The notes: generated by a model from the letters alone, not told the origin. Positions 11,211-22,465 are shown, counted from the stretch's first letter. The stretch is 36,246 bases of DNA from Balamuthia mandrillaris (GCA_031835245.1 JAVKOQ010000453.1:1-36246); one strand, 5' to 3'. Numbers and translations: made by a program.

Positions 11211-11713
11211 GTGATGGTTGTTTGGAAAAAAATGTTTTTTTTGTTCTGTTTCCTCTTCTTATACTTGTATCACAGAAAGACAAACGGAGAAAAAGCAAAG
11301 AAAAAAAAAACACAGACCAAACACGGCCCAAAGCGAGAAAATAAAGAAAACTTCTCCTTTCTTTCTTGTTTTTCTTTCTTTTCTTCCCGCTTTCTTCTCT
11401 CTTTTCAATAGGTAAACGAACGGAACCTCACGAATACCGAACTATGTCCCCTCCTCCCCCGCGCAGGACCGTAGGGTAGACACAAGACAAATTTTGCTCG
11501 CTATTTGTTCTCTGCTTAAAAAATCAAAATTTCCTTTGTCGACAAAAACATTTCGGGACGACGCGATTCATGAGGGTGACGTGTGTTCCTCAAAACAGGA
11601 AAAATTATTCAAAAATGGTAAAAAAGTGTCTTTTCGACAAACAATAAAAATTAAAACAAAAAGGTCAACAAAAATATATACAAAAAGTCGGTGTGACCTG
11701 CCTGCATAGCACC
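11211..11713. promoter_or_regulatory. Divergent intergenic region between eIF4G and the Ser/Arg-rich gene
   Basis: These 503 bases separate two start codons pointing away from each other, so both promoters must lie here unless a 5' exon was missed. It holds a GC-rich patch around 11436-11475 and AT-rich sequence leading to the Kozak-like ACCATGG at 11711. No clear TATA box was found. Confidence 0.5.
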
Positions 11714-13471
11714 ATGGAAGTGGAGAAGGTCATGGCCCAAGACTTGGCCCCAAGGAGGGAGGAGACGGAAAGGTCCAGGACCCCTTCGTCGCCGGAAAAC
11801 TGCAGAAAGCTTACCCCTGCTCAGATAAGACGGCTGGAGCTGGCAAAAAAAATCCTTCGGAGCGATACCCCTATGGAGAAGGAAATGCTGAAAAACATGG
11901 TCACCCTCCGAAAGCCTCAAAACGTTCCCACGATCCAAGTGGAGGACACAACGTCCTGCGCGGACGGACAGGAGGAGAACCTGATTGAAGACGTTTGGGC
12001 TGAGCCACCAAAAGGAGAGGAAGGAGAGATGGTTTCTCAGGAGTATTACGGAGCATATGAAGGAGAAGCAGAAGGAGAAGTCCAATGCGAATATCCCGAA
12101 CATTACAATTACGAACACCAGGAAACGGTCAGCACCTATCCGCTAGAGGAGGACGCAGCAGGCGGGGAGGCGGAGCCAGAGGAGAACGGATACGCCCCGC
12201 CCAACCTGCAAGAAAGAGAATTTTCTTTCGAGGCGGAGAAGCAAGACGAGGTCGGGGAACGAGGAAAAGATAACCTCAACTCTTCTTCTGCTTCTTCCGA
12301 GTCACACTCGGATTCTGAATCTGAAGGAGAAGCCACGTTCACACAGGCACAGGTTGCCTCCCTAGAGGAAGACCAGGAGGGTGGAAAAGAGAATGATAGC
12401 TCCTCGACTCAACTCAACGAAGACCTCAACCCGAACCACTTCGACGACATCAAACATGCCTCTTCTCCTTCTACCTCCAAGGGAGAAAAGTTACGTCTTC
12501 AGGTTGGAGAAGATGGAGCCGTTGTTGGCGACTCTAGCGCTTTGTCTCCTGGTCGCCGAAGAGGTAGAACCACTTCGCTTGCGGCTACCTCATCATCTTC
12601 TTCTTCATCTTCCTCTAGGCATAAAAGGGATGACAGGAGGAAGGAAGACCGTTCCTCGGATAAGAAGAAAAGGAGCGAGGAGCGGGACAGAAGGCACGAC
12701 GACAAAGACAGGAGGAGAAGCTATTCAACTTCCTCATCAGCATCTTCTTCCTCTTCATCCTCCTCGTCCTCTTCGTCGCGCTCTCATCACCGTCACCATT
12801 CCTCCTCTTCCAAAGAGAGGAAAGAAGATCGAAGGGACAAGGACAGGGAAAAGGAGAAAGGAGACAGGGACAGGGACAGGGAGAAACGGCGCAGCCGAGC
12901 CATCCACTCCTCCTCCCCTCGTCACCACTCTGCGGAAGAGGCAGAGAAGGACTCGCGTCGCTCCAACCACATCAGCAACAAGGACGTCAACAGCGACAAC
13001 AACAACCTCAAACGGATCCGCTCTTCCGACCGCAAAGAACGTGGGAAGAGCCTCAACATTCCTCCTTCTGCATCCACCTCTTCTTCTGCCTCTCCTCCTC
13101 CCGCCGCCTCCGACGCGGCTCGCAGAAAGAGTGTGCTTGTGCCTCAACCGCAACCACCACAACCACAGCAACAGCTCCATCCGCTGCAACAGCTGCAACA
13201 GTTTCACCTGGAGGATAGCAGAGGAGGGGAGCGAAAGGAGAGAAGCGTGCTGCCGCAGAGCTCTTCCATGGCGCATTTGCTGAGGAACCCCAACGTGAAG
13301 CACCTGCTGCCCTCCTCCTTCTCCTCCTCCAACCTGAGAACGGCGGACGGCGGCGCCGGCGACGCGCTGATCACCTGCCTTTCCATGGACGTCTCCGCCC
13401 TCAGGCAAGAGCATCAGCAGCTAAGACCGGCACCGCAACCACCGCAACCAGAAGAAGGAAGAAGGGAGTGA
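11714..13471 (+). CDS. Ser/Arg/Lys-rich, mostly disordered protein, possibly nuclear
   Basis: This is a single open frame of 585 residues, the only intronless gene of this size here. The ATG at 11714 sits in ACCATGG; the frame opens 21 bases earlier but without an ATG. The first ~85 residues may be ordered (LTPAQIRRLELAKKILRS, KNMVTLRKPQNVPTIQ). An acidic Glu/Gly/Tyr-rich section follows. Then come poly-Ser blocks alternating with RS/RD/RE/KD-type tracts (about residues 295-440), like those of splicing-associated SR-like proteins. The C-terminus is Gln/Pro-rich. I cannot name a domain. A nuclear RNA-processing role is only inferred from composition. Long open frames in other phases between 12381 and 13414 are by-products of the biased composition. 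Confidence 0.75.
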   Translation: MEVEKVMAQDLAPRREETERSRTPSSPENCRKLTPAQIRRLELAKKILRSDTPMEKEMLKNMVTLRKPQNVPTIQVEDTTSCADGQEENLIEDVWAEPPKGEEGEMVSQEYYGAYEGEAEGEVQCEYPEHYNYEHQETVSTYPLEEDAAGGEAEPEENGYAPPNLQEREFSFEAEKQDEVGERGKDNLNSSSASSESHSDSESEGEATFTQAQVASLEEDQEGGKENDSSSTQLNEDLNPNHFDDIKHASSPSTSKGEKLRLQVGEDGAVVGDSSALSPGRRRGRTTSLAATSSSSSSSSSRHKRDDRRKEDRSSDKKKRSEERDRRHDDKDRRRSYSTSSSASSSSSSSSSSSSRSHHRHHSSSSKERKEDRRDKDREKEKGDRDRDREKRRSRAIHSSSPRHHSAEEAEKDSRRSNHISNKDVNSDNNNLKRIRSSDRKERGKSLNIPPSASTSSSASPPPAASDAARRKSVLVPQPQPPQPQQQLHPLQQLQQFHLEDSRGGERKERSVLPQSSSMAHLLRNPNVKHLLPSSFSSSNLRTADGGAGDALITCLSMDVSALRQEHQQLRPAPQPPQPEEGRRE

Positions 13472-13835
13472 ACGAGAGAGAGAGAGTGAGTGAGAGAGAA
13501 GCGGAGAGAAGAGAAGCAAAGGAGAAGATAGAGGAAGGAAGCAAAGAAGAGAAGGAAGAGAAGACTCACATTGTATTTTTTAATAATGAGAAGTTCATAT
13601 AAAAGCAAGTCACATAATAATATGAGTAATAAAAAAAAACCCCTATATAAGCCAGCTATAACAACAACGGTCCAAACGACCAAAAAGTCCGACGAAAAAG
13701 AAAGAAGAAAAAAAAAGCAACACTTGGTGCAGCACCAGATGCAGAACTTTTTTTAACTGATACAGATCCGATCGGATTCGACTTCCTCTTGCGTTTTTAT
13801 TTCAAATCAAGCACAAAACAAAAACACAATCCAGA
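13472..13835. promoter_or_regulatory. Tandem intergenic region with poly(A)-like signal and TATA-like box
   Basis: These 364 bases hold a GA-rich 3' UTR of the upstream gene and an AATAAA at about 13628. TATATAA at 13644-13650 lies roughly 190 bases before the RhoGAP start codon and could be its promoter. The assignment rests on position alone. Confidence 0.35.
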
Positions 13836-16800
13836 ATGAAGAACAGTGGCAAAGGCTTGTTCAAACGTACGTTTGGTTTCTTTCTTTCTCTCTCCTTCAT
13901 CTTCTTTTTTTATTTTTTTTTTTTTGGTTCAGAAATATTTTTTTTTTCGTTTTGTCTTTTTCGTCCATTTTTTTTGTTGCAAAAAAATATATAATATAGA
14001 GAAAAAGGATTAAGATAGAGAGAGAGAACCACTTTTTTTTTTAACCTTCTAAATCGTATCTCAAAGGCTTTGCTCTCTCCTTCTCCTTCTCGTTCTCGTT
14101 GTGTTTTTTTTATTTTTTTTTATAATCTTTTATTTTTGTATATATTATTATTATATCTCTTACATTTTGATGATTTGATGCGAAAGAAAGAAGAGGGGTT
14201 GAGATGAAAACAACATCCGCAACAAAAAGTTTGGCTGTCTCCGCTTATTCGTTTCTGTTTTTTTTTAAAAAAAACGTTTTCTCTCATTTTAAAAAAAAAA
14301 ACCGCTGACCCTTTCTTTCTTGTCTCTTCTGCTTCTTCCAGGCAAATCCGATCCGTCCGCAAGTGATTCCAACAACAGCAACGAAAGCGCTCCTTCGTCG
14401 TCTTTGAAGCGGTCCTCCACGTTAGGAGACAAGGTGAAAACGGAGAACACCTCTTCCTCTTCCTCTTCCTCTTCCTCTTCCTCTTCCTCTTCCTCTTCCT
14501 CTTCCTCTTCCTCATCCAAAACATCCGCCACCACCGCTCCGCAAGTAACGCCTCTCCCTCTTCATGACCTCGTCTCCGGCCGTCTGAGCCCTCGCGGCAG
14601 CGGCAGCATGATACTGCCTTCCAAATCCAAGTCTCACAAAGCCAAATCGACCTCCAACAGCAAAGCCTCCTCTTCCTCCTCCTCCTCCTTGCTGTCTTCT
14701 TCTTTGTCTTCTGCCTCGGCGGCTGCCGCTTCGCCCACTTCGCCGACGAAGAAGGTGGGCAACCCGCGACGTTTCTCCTTGAGCATCGTTCCCGATCGAG
14801 GAGTAGGAGGAGGAGGGATAGGCGGCGGCAGCAGCGGCGGCGGTCTTCCGCTCGGCGGCGGCGGCTCCGCCTCCAACAATCGCAACCAGAGCCAGCTGTT
14901 GGTGCGAACGGCCGAGCTGGCTGTCATCGGCAACAGCCAGAGCAGCAACCAACTGGAGGGCGCGAAGAAGGGCCAAACGAAAAAGAAGAAGAGCTCGTCG
15001 AGCCGAAAGCTGCAAGCCCGTTCGAAGCGGAGCATCTCGGCGTTGGTCACGCCGCGTGCTCTCTCCTCCTCCAGGTCAGAGTCTTCTGGGCTGGATGGAG
15101 CGAGAGGAGTCAGCTGCGACAACATCGGTGAAACAGGAGGAGAAGAGGATGGAGGAGGAGGAGGAGGAGGAAGTGAGATAGGAGGAAGACGAGCGCTGCG
15201 CCTCTCTGCGACTACACCACCGCGAAAGTCTGGTCTCGCCACAAGCCGAAAGTCCAGCAGCACGAGGAGACCATCTTCCTCCGGCTCTGGTGCTGGCTCT
15301 CCTCCCTCCGGCTCGTCTCCTGCGAAAAAGAGAGGAGGCAGCCTGCTGCTGAGGAGCCTGGAGGAGAACAGCGGCGGAGGAGCAGAGACGGACACCGGCG
15401 AAGGGCTCAGCAGCAGAGCCAGACAGAGACGACGGAGCCCCATCGTAACGTCGGAGACCGAGAAGCAGGCCGCCATCATGAAGCAGCGATACAACGCGCT
15501 CTTCCATCAGCCCGTCTATACCTCTGGCAAAAGTCTGAAGAAGAACTTTTCGGTGCAGTTCTACTCTCACCTGGGACAGGGCGCCATGTCTCTGGGAGGA
15601 GTTGGTGGGATGGGAGGACTTGACTCGGATGTGGATGAGCAAACCAGCGAGGCAGAGTCGGAGGTCGAAGCCGGAGAGTTTGACGACGAAGGAGAAGGTA
15701 ACCTCAAAAGCGGTGCTCGCACTTTTCGAGATGATTCCGTGGAGCATGAAGAAGAGGAAGAGGAAGAAGAGGATGAAGGCGATGAAGGTGATGGAGAGAG
15801 AGGAGGAAAGAAAGAAAAGAAAGGAGGCAGCAAGCGTCAAAGCGGAAAGATTGGGAAGGAAGAAGAAACCACTCCATCGGCACCTGCACCGCAAAACCCG
15901 CTAAAGTGGAAGTTTGGAGCGGAGGAAGGCAAAGGCGTTGTCTTTGGTGTGTCTCTGGATGACATCATGAAGCTGCAGAAGAATAATAAGGCCCCTCCTG
16001 CCATTCTCGTGAGGCTGACGAAAGCCATTGTACGGTTGGGTGGATGCCAAATGGAAGGCATTTTTCGGTATTGTTTCTTTGCTATTCTCTTCTCTGCTCT
16101 CTGCTCCGAGCTTATTCCTTTCGGATAACAGGGTATCAGGCACAGTTGGAAGCATGCAAAAGTTGAAAGAAAACATCAACCAAGGCAATCATCGCTTTCC
16201 AGCGGAGAGCACCAACCCCTATGACCTCGCATCCCTTGTCAAGGAGTGGCTTCGCAGTCTCACGGTGCCACTCATCCCCAAAAAATATTAGTACGCTCTC
16301 TCTCTCTTTCTCTTTCGTTCTTGTTCATTAACGTCTTTGCTCTCCGTCGCAGTCGCCGCTGCATTGAAAGCGTCTCCAGGCCCTCCACTTGTCTAAAGAT
16401 CATTCAAGACCTACCGCGTTATAACAGGCAGACCCTCCGTTACCTGGTACTATGGCTGCAGCACCATCTGCTCAAACCGAACGTGCAAAGCATTACTCGC
16501 ATGGACATCAGCAACATAGCGATGGTCTTTGCTCCCTGTATTTTAGAAGCTCCGAAGGAGACGACCGCCGAAACCATGTTGGCTAGCCTCCGCGAGCAGA
16601 TCAAGTTCACGGTCAACATGCTCATGCTTGTTGGCATGGAAGACACAAACGTATCGCTCCTCTCTCTCTCTCTCTCTCTCTCATCAGAGAAGCTTAACAT
16701 GTTCTGTATGTGCAGAAACTGCAAAAAAAGAGACTCAATCTATCAGCAAGCGCGCGCAGCTTGACGAAGCAAGCCAGCCAAACCAAGCTGCTTCGCAGCA

Positions 16801-17043
16801 GCACCATAACGCTCATTCGCCTTAAGAAGTGGCAGCAGCAGCAGAGCAAACGTGGCGATAGCAGCGAACAGGATGAACCTGATGAACAGGAGGAACATAC
16901 TGATAGTGATGAGGGAGCAGAGGAGGGAGATCATGAAACTAGCCCTGGCGAAGAACAGGACGAACAGCAACCGGAATCGCCAGACACGGAAGAGTCACGA
17001 GATCGTGAGGGTCAGTCCTTGCTATTCTTCGTTCTTTCATTTT

Positions 17044-17082
<39 letters not shown>

Positions 17083-17204
17083 ATACTTGTTTTTAACTTG
17101 ATTGTTCTGCAGAAGGAAACCTGAGCAGCAGCGAAAACAACAAAGAAGAGAAGAAAGCGGACGACGTATCAGCAGTGAGCCCAGACGATGGTTGGGTGAT
17201 TTGA
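13836..17204 (+). CDS. RhoGAP domain protein with long Ser-rich N-terminus
   Basis: Exons 13836-13866, 14342-16067, 16132-16290, 16353-16650, 16716-17010 and 17113-17204 give 866 residues. Exon 1 encodes only MKNSGKGLFK, placed by its ATG, a GTACGT donor and matching phase. Residues ~12-540 are low-complexity: a 21-Ser run, Gly-rich and basic stretches, and an acidic patch (~460-490). The RhoGAP domain spans ~544-738: VFGVSLDDIMKLQ, then EGIFRVSGT with the arginine finger at R586 (its codon split by an intron), then LASLVKEWLRSLTVPLIP, and NIAMVFAPCIL. By family knowledge it stimulates GTP hydrolysis by Rho/Rac/Cdc42-type GTPases, usually in actin control. The tail (~765-866) is acidic. No PH, SH3 or BAR domain was recognised. 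Confidence 0.9.
14451..14518 (+). repeat. Coding (TCTTCC)n array, poly-Ser
   Basis: A perfect hexamer array inside RhoGAP exon 2 encodes an uninterrupted run of about 21 serines. It is likely length-polymorphic. Confidence 0.85.
17046..17080 (+). repeat. (CT)n in the last RhoGAP intron
   Basis: A pure CT run inside intron 17011-17112, between a GTCAGT donor and a CTGCAG acceptor. Confidence 0.85.
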
Positions 17205-17375
17205 ACCACGGCTCTCTTTCTTTCTCATGAACGGGGTTGATGTTGCTTTGAAGATAAGTTCTTGTTTGTAGTGTTGTTGACATTGTAAAAGAGAGGGAAA
17301 TGGAGGAGGGGACGAGAAGGAGCAACATCGGAAAGTTGCTTCTTTTTTTTTCTCCCTCTGTGCCCAAGTTTTTTC

Positions 17376-17413
<38 letters not shown>

Positions 17414-17628
17414 ATCTGGAAAGGCAGCGACAAGGACCGAAAGGAGGCGGAGATGCTCCTGCAAAACACATTTGTCGTTGGCAGCAGAAGAACCCTCCGC
17501 ATCTCGTTCACGTACAAGCCCCTCTCTTTGTCTCTCTCTCTCGTGAAGAATAGAAAGTGCACAACAGAAGAAAAGAATACAACAAAAGACATTACCCAGT
17601 ATTTTGAGCAAGAAACAAAACAAAGAAA
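17205..17628. other. Convergent intergenic region, 3' ends of RhoGAP and the SAPS gene
   Basis: These 424 bases hold a (CT)n run at about 17377-17411 and a more coding-like, GC-richer piece at 17412-17520. That piece is open on the + strand but cannot be joined to RhoGAP, which ends at a clear stop. I see no AATAAA clearly assignable to either gene. Confidence 0.45.
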
Positions 17629-19921
17629 CTATGAGGAAGAGCCACCACGAGCGGAAGGCGGCTTTAGGCGTTGCGGCACCGTCTTCAAACCAAGCGGGCG
17701 TACAATGTCCGCTTGAAGAGGAGGCAACACAGCGCCTTCGCTCGCTTCTGTTTGTGGCAGTATAGATGTTGTTGGCAATGAAGCACGTTTTGTGCTATCT
17801 CTGGGCGATGCTGCGCCTCCTCCTGCTGGTGCTGAGGAAAGGGAAGCGGATGCGGTATCAACTGGTGGGGCTGTCGATAGTGGCAGCGATGTACGTTTCA
17901 GATTATCCCTTGGAGGTCTGGCTGGAGGAGCACCGCTGGGAGGACCGCCTGATGCACCCCCTCTTCCTGCTGGAAATCCGCCTCTTCCGGGCGGACCGCC
18001 CGCACCACCAACGGCTCCTCCTCTTCCTGCTGGAAATCCGCCTCTTCCGGGCGGACCCCCTGCGCCACCTCTTCCTCCTCTTGCAGAAGGGTCACCTCCT
18101 CGGACAATGCTTCCAGGTCCTCCAGGTCCTCCTCCCCTAGGAGGAAGGCCTCCTCTTCCTCCTCTTGCAGCAGGATCACCACCTCGGACCACGCTTCCGG
18201 GTCCAGGCGCTCCAGGCGCTCCCCCTCTTCCTCGAAACATGCCCCCAGGTCCCGCGGGTCCTCCTCGTGCTGCATCGCCTCCTCTTCCGCGATCGGCTCC
18301 TCCTCTGGGAGGAGGCATGCCTCTGTTGAAAGGACTGCCACGGCCTCTAAACACTCCTTGTCCAGCTGGTGCGTCTCCTCCTTGTCGTGATGGTTGTGAT
18401 GGTTGTGGTGCTTGCGCTTTGGCAGATTCTATTTGCTCTTCTTCATCGAGCTGTTCGTTGGCTGGCGATTGGTCTTCGGTTTGTTGGGCTGCTGCTACAT
18501 CGTTTTCTTCCTGTTTGTCTTCTTCGTTGTCCAGTTCAACCGTATGTTCTGCTTCTTTTTCTTCTTCGGCGTGGTCATCTACTGGAGGCTCAATTTCTGT
18601 TGCTTCTTCTTTCTGGTCTGTTGCCTCCAAGTTTTGTTCTTCCACTGTCGGTACATTCTCAACTCTTTCGTCTTCATTCTGCTCTTTAATGTCGTTCTCA
18701 GCGATGTTCACTTCTTCCTCCTCCGTAGGGGCCTGAAGAGGTGGAGTGTCCAATGGAGGTAGCTCCTCGTCCACTGACTCGGATGGGCTTTTTGTTTGTG
18801 CGCCGATAAATATGCCTCTTCCTCTACCTCTGCCTCTGCTCTCATCCAAGTTTGGGTTGGTCCAGCCGCTGCCACTACCAGCGGCGGGAATTGAAGGAGG
18901 TGGTGAAGGAGAAGAAGCGGTTCCTCGACCTCTTCCTCTTCCTCTCCCTAGCGAAGGCGCTCCATCATCACTTTGTTCTGCTCCTCCTCTTCCTCTTCCT
19001 CTGCCTCCTGGTCCGCCAACTTCTCCTCCAGGTACAGGTGTCGGAGGAGGAGCTCCTCGGCCTCTGCCGGTGCTACCCGGTGTTGGCGCCACTATTGAAG
19101 CAGCAGCCTCCTTTGAGTCAATGGTGCCCCTTCCTCTGCCTCGTCCTCTTCCTGCTGCAGCTGCAGCAGTGCTGCTGTTTGTGTTAATGGTGGGACGTTT
19201 TCCTGGTCGTACGAAGAGACTGTCAGAGCCTTCTTGTAGTCGCCGGGCTTCTGCTAAAGACGTTTGGGCGTATTGTGTCCAGCCTTCATGCTCTAAATTG
19301 TGGCAAAGAGGGGAGAATAAGCACAAAGGCAACCGTGAGGAGGTATAAAAAAATAAGGTAAAAAACCTTGCAAAATGGTGTTAAAGTAAGGGTCATTTTC
19401 AGCAGCTTTTAAGATGTTGATGGATAGCTCGGTCAATGCTCCCATGTAACCACGCCTATTTGCTGGCGATACTTTGCTAAAGTGGAACGTGGTAAAATAT
19501 GTAAGCTTGTCTATTGAAAGAAGGGAAAGGGAAAGAATAGCAGGAGAGAAACTTCGTACCAATCCCTTTGGTTGCCACTGTCAGCTTCAACAATCATATT
19601 CAAAAGACTGTAATTTAGTAATATCTGCAATCCGTTGTGCACAACGTTAGTTTACTTATTGATAATTGGGAAAGGGAGAGGCGAGAGGGGAGAGGGAGAG
19701 GGAAATATACATTTTTCTTTAGCTCTTGTTGATTCGCCGTCGGTGGAGCGGTTATTATGATAGTAAGTACTTTTTCAATAACATTGTGCGCAAAGTTATT
19801 CCAAGTAAATGTAAAGAACAGGTTCTGTAATGGAGAGCATGAGAGAAAAAAAGGAAAACGATGTTAGAACAAATACTTGAGTGAGAAAAAAAGCAAGGAC
19901 GTGATGATAGATGTAATGGAT

Positions 19922-19963
<42 letters not shown>

Positions 19964-22062
19964 GTACAATGATGATATCCCAGAAATGGAGACGATCAAA
20001 CTCTTCCAATACCCCATGACAAGAGGGATTTGCCACACAGTGAGCAATCAATCGACCACAGAAGCCAAGGACACGAATTCTTGTCAAACCAAAAGGTTTT
20101 TCACTTGTTTTCTTCGTTGTCAATGTAGATGTTTTGTTTGTAGCAGTTGTTGTCATTTTCTTTTTTGGAGAATCAGATTGGTCTATACTGGCGACGGTAG
20201 AAGCACGAACAGTAGTTGCGCTTTTGCTCTGTGGAAGTTGTTCTGCTTTCTTCCCCTTTGTCTTCTTCTCCTTCTTTTCTTTGGTTTTCTTTTCCTTTCT
20301 GTCCTTTGCAGCAGCGCCTTTTTTCTCCTTCTTATCCTTCTTCTCTTTTCTTACTTTCTTCTTCCCCTTTTTCGGCGTTGTTTTTTTCACTTTCTCATTT
20401 GCTTGTTCTTTTTCCTGTTCTCCTTGTTGTTCTCCTTCTTCGTTTGGTGATGCAGCATCACCTCCTAAAAGCTCACGAGCTCTTAGAAGTTTTTGTCGCA
20501 TGTCGTCTTTCGACAGAGAAGCTGAACGTGGAACCAGGTCAGAAAAAGATGTGGTGAGGGAGGCTGTGCCAGAAGACGATGGCGATGATGATGAGCTTAA
20601 TCTGTTTACAAGCAAGTTGAGATTTGACTCGATGAGGCGGATGAGGGGAGTGTAGGCGTTGATCTTTTGGCCCTTCTTTTCTTCGTATTTCAATGCGATG
20701 GCTTCGTATTTGAGCAGTTCGAGTATGACGAGAATACCGATAGAGAACGTCGCTTCATCCTTTTTTTTTTTTTGAAAGTTAATACGCGTAGAAACTACGT
20801 GGAGAAAAGAGATAAGAAGAGGAACGTACAGTAAGAGCTAATATTGATGGAACAAGTTTTTCGAGGGTGGAATCGTCTATCAATCGAGTGAAAACGGCAG
20901 GTAAATCCAATCCTCGTTGTAGATCTCTGGTGGCCAACATGATGAGTTCTTGCAACGTTTGCGACGCATTGATTGATCCCTGATATCACCCAAAAACAAA
21001 ATAACGTAAATCAATAAACGAAAGAAGAAAGAAGCAAAGCGTTTGCAAACGTACTTCTGGAGAGGACTCTGGGTCGATGAGATATTCGATAAGGGCTTCA
21101 ACAAAACCACCTTCATTCAGCCATTCGTTGAACTGCTTGCAAGCTGCAACTAGAGACTCAGAAGGAACAGTGTTCTTGGCAGTTTTCTTGGAAGGTACTG
21201 GAGAGAGAAGCCATACTACGGAGAGCAGCAAGTCAGCCAACGCTGGTTGATGCAAATTCTTCTTGACGGTACGAACAAAATTCTTTGAGTTCAACTCTTC
21301 CACCAAATAATTTATCGACTGGTTGTTAAAAGTGAAAAGAATGTAAGTTAAAGAGAGAAAGAGAGAAAGAGAGAAAGAGAGAGAGAGAAAGAGAGAAAGA
21401 GAGAGAGAGAGAAAACAAATTAAATAACAGAAACAATGAAGAATGATACCCTTTCTGCACTTTGCAACAGATAAACTTGAGCGATGGCAGAAAATTGAGC
21501 GGTGAGAAGGAACTCTGATTCGTCGTCGCTGTCATCGCTGTCCTCATCATCGTCATCAGCAAACTCAAACAGGGCGTCCATTATACGCTCAAAATTGTCC
21601 TCAGAGAAGATCTTCCCTTGAGTGCCTTCCAGAGCCAACAATTCACAGCTCAAGTTGATGTATCTTTTTTGTGTAACAAAAAACAAAAGGCGTCTTGTGT
21701 TACAAAAGGAACTTTTGAAAAGAATGGAATAATAGTGAAATGTATCAGAGCAAATGGAAGTGAAACGTACTTGCTTAATTGCTCAACGTTTTTGAGTTGC
21801 TCGGGCGTTGTGGCTTGCTGTCGCATTGCTGCCTCATTGAACGTTTTTCCGTTGTTGGTGGCATATCGAAGAAGAGCCTTCATGGTATCTTCACGATTCA
21901 AGCTTCGAAAAAAGGGTCAGCGAAGAAGAGAGACGCACAACAGCAGAAAGGAGAGAAGAGAGACAGAGAGAGTGCAAAGCAGAGAAGAGAGCAGCAGGCG
22001 ATGCAGTGAGGCAGCGAGACGGAGAACGAGAGAAGGACAGAGAACGAGAAGGAAAAAGCACA

Positions 22063-22093
<31 letters not shown>

Positions 22094-22465
22094 GAGAGAA
22101 AGAGGAGAGAGAAGAGCTTACAAGTCCAACAGCTTGGGGTTACCGGTTTTAGCTTCCCAGAGCACATCTTCCGTCTCAGCCTGAAAAATGACCTCCAGGG
22201 AGAGGGGCAGCCCTTGCTGCTCCGCCAACTGAAATATTTTTTGGACCTGAGACTCTATTTTGACAGAGCAAAGAGTTTGATTAGTGGCAAAGCCAACAGT
22301 GAGAATGACAAGAAATGCAAAAAAACGGGAAGAAAGAAGCAAAGTCTGACCTTGTGTAAGTTTGGAGAGCTGCCTACCGCCCAAACGGAGGCCGCTGGGA
22401 GTGGTCGCGGCCGCCTTAGGGATGGCCTCGCTGGCCAGCTGCGAGTTTGTTTCCTCGCCGCTCAT
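17629..22465 (-). CDS. PPP6R: SAPS-domain protein (PP6 regulatory subunit-like) with large RGG tail
   Basis: Minus-strand exons are 22465-22351, 22254-22122, 21902-21771, 21663-21450, 21318-21055, 20979-20830, 20759-19968, 19824-19711, 19624-19560, 19476-19367 and 19292-17629, giving 1250 residues in frame. Residues ~40-697 follow the SAPS (SIT4-associated) fold in order: VLWEAKTGNPKLLDFLN, KYINLSCELLALEG, DLLLSVVWLLSP, WLNEGGFVEALIEYLI, ASQTLQELIMLA, FGLTRIRVLGFCGRLI, then the hallmark LFFTFTWNNFAHN (~602-614) and NRRGYMGALTELS. By family knowledge these proteins bind and target PP6/Sit4-type phosphatase. Odd points are a Lys-rich tract (~430-520) inserted within the SAPS fold, and a last exon adding ~550 residues of RGRGRG, acidic sequence, and RGG/PPGRGGFPAGRGG repeats typical of RNA-binding tails. 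The RGG tail is read continuously from the SAPS exons. Confidence 0.88.
17955..18240 (-). repeat. Tandem duplications within the RGG-coding exon
   Basis: A block of about 57 bases encoding GGFPAGRGG-type sequence occurs twice almost unchanged (near 17961 and 18021). A second block encoding a GGRGG...VRGGDP(S/A)ARGGRGG-type segment is repeated near 18090 and 18170. Their near-identity suggests recent duplication. Confidence 0.7.
19929..19962 (-). repeat. (GA)n, CT on the sense strand, in a SAPS gene intron
   Basis: Pure GA run directly after the donor of intron 19825-19967. Confidence 0.85.
21352..21416 (-). repeat. GA-rich microsatellite in a SAPS gene intron
   Basis: AAAGAGAG variants fill much of intron 21319-21449; the sense strand is CT-rich. 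Confidence 0.8.
21905..22115 (-). repeat. GA-rich low-complexity tract in a SAPS gene intron
   Basis: The intron 21903-22121 is almost entirely purine-rich on the + strand (GAGA, AGAGCAG, GAACGAGA variants), hence pyrimidine-rich on the sense strand. Confidence 0.8.

Noticed and set aside
11693-11713. An upstream non-ATG start for the Ser/Arg-rich gene
   Set aside because: The ATG at 11714 lies in a strong ACCATGG context.
12381-13283. A 300-codon frame in another phase, and antisense frames at 12755-13414
   Set aside because: They overlap the Ser/Arg-rich gene, lack any domain, and follow from its low-complexity composition.
14634-15894. Long antisense frames over the RhoGAP N-terminus
   Set aside because: They mirror Ser/Gly/Glu-rich coding sequence and have no plausible splice or domain structure.
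17792-18736. A 314-codon Pro/Gly/Ser-rich frame on the + strand
   Set aside because: It is the exact antisense of the RGG-coding exon; codon bias of Arg/Gly repeats keeps the opposite strand open.
19505-19560. An earlier acceptor (ending CAATAG or GACAAG) for the SAPS gene exon with NRRGYMGALTELS
   Set aside because: Neither fits the phase of the GTACGA donor; the TTTAG acceptor with the exon starting at 19476 does and keeps the family alignment.
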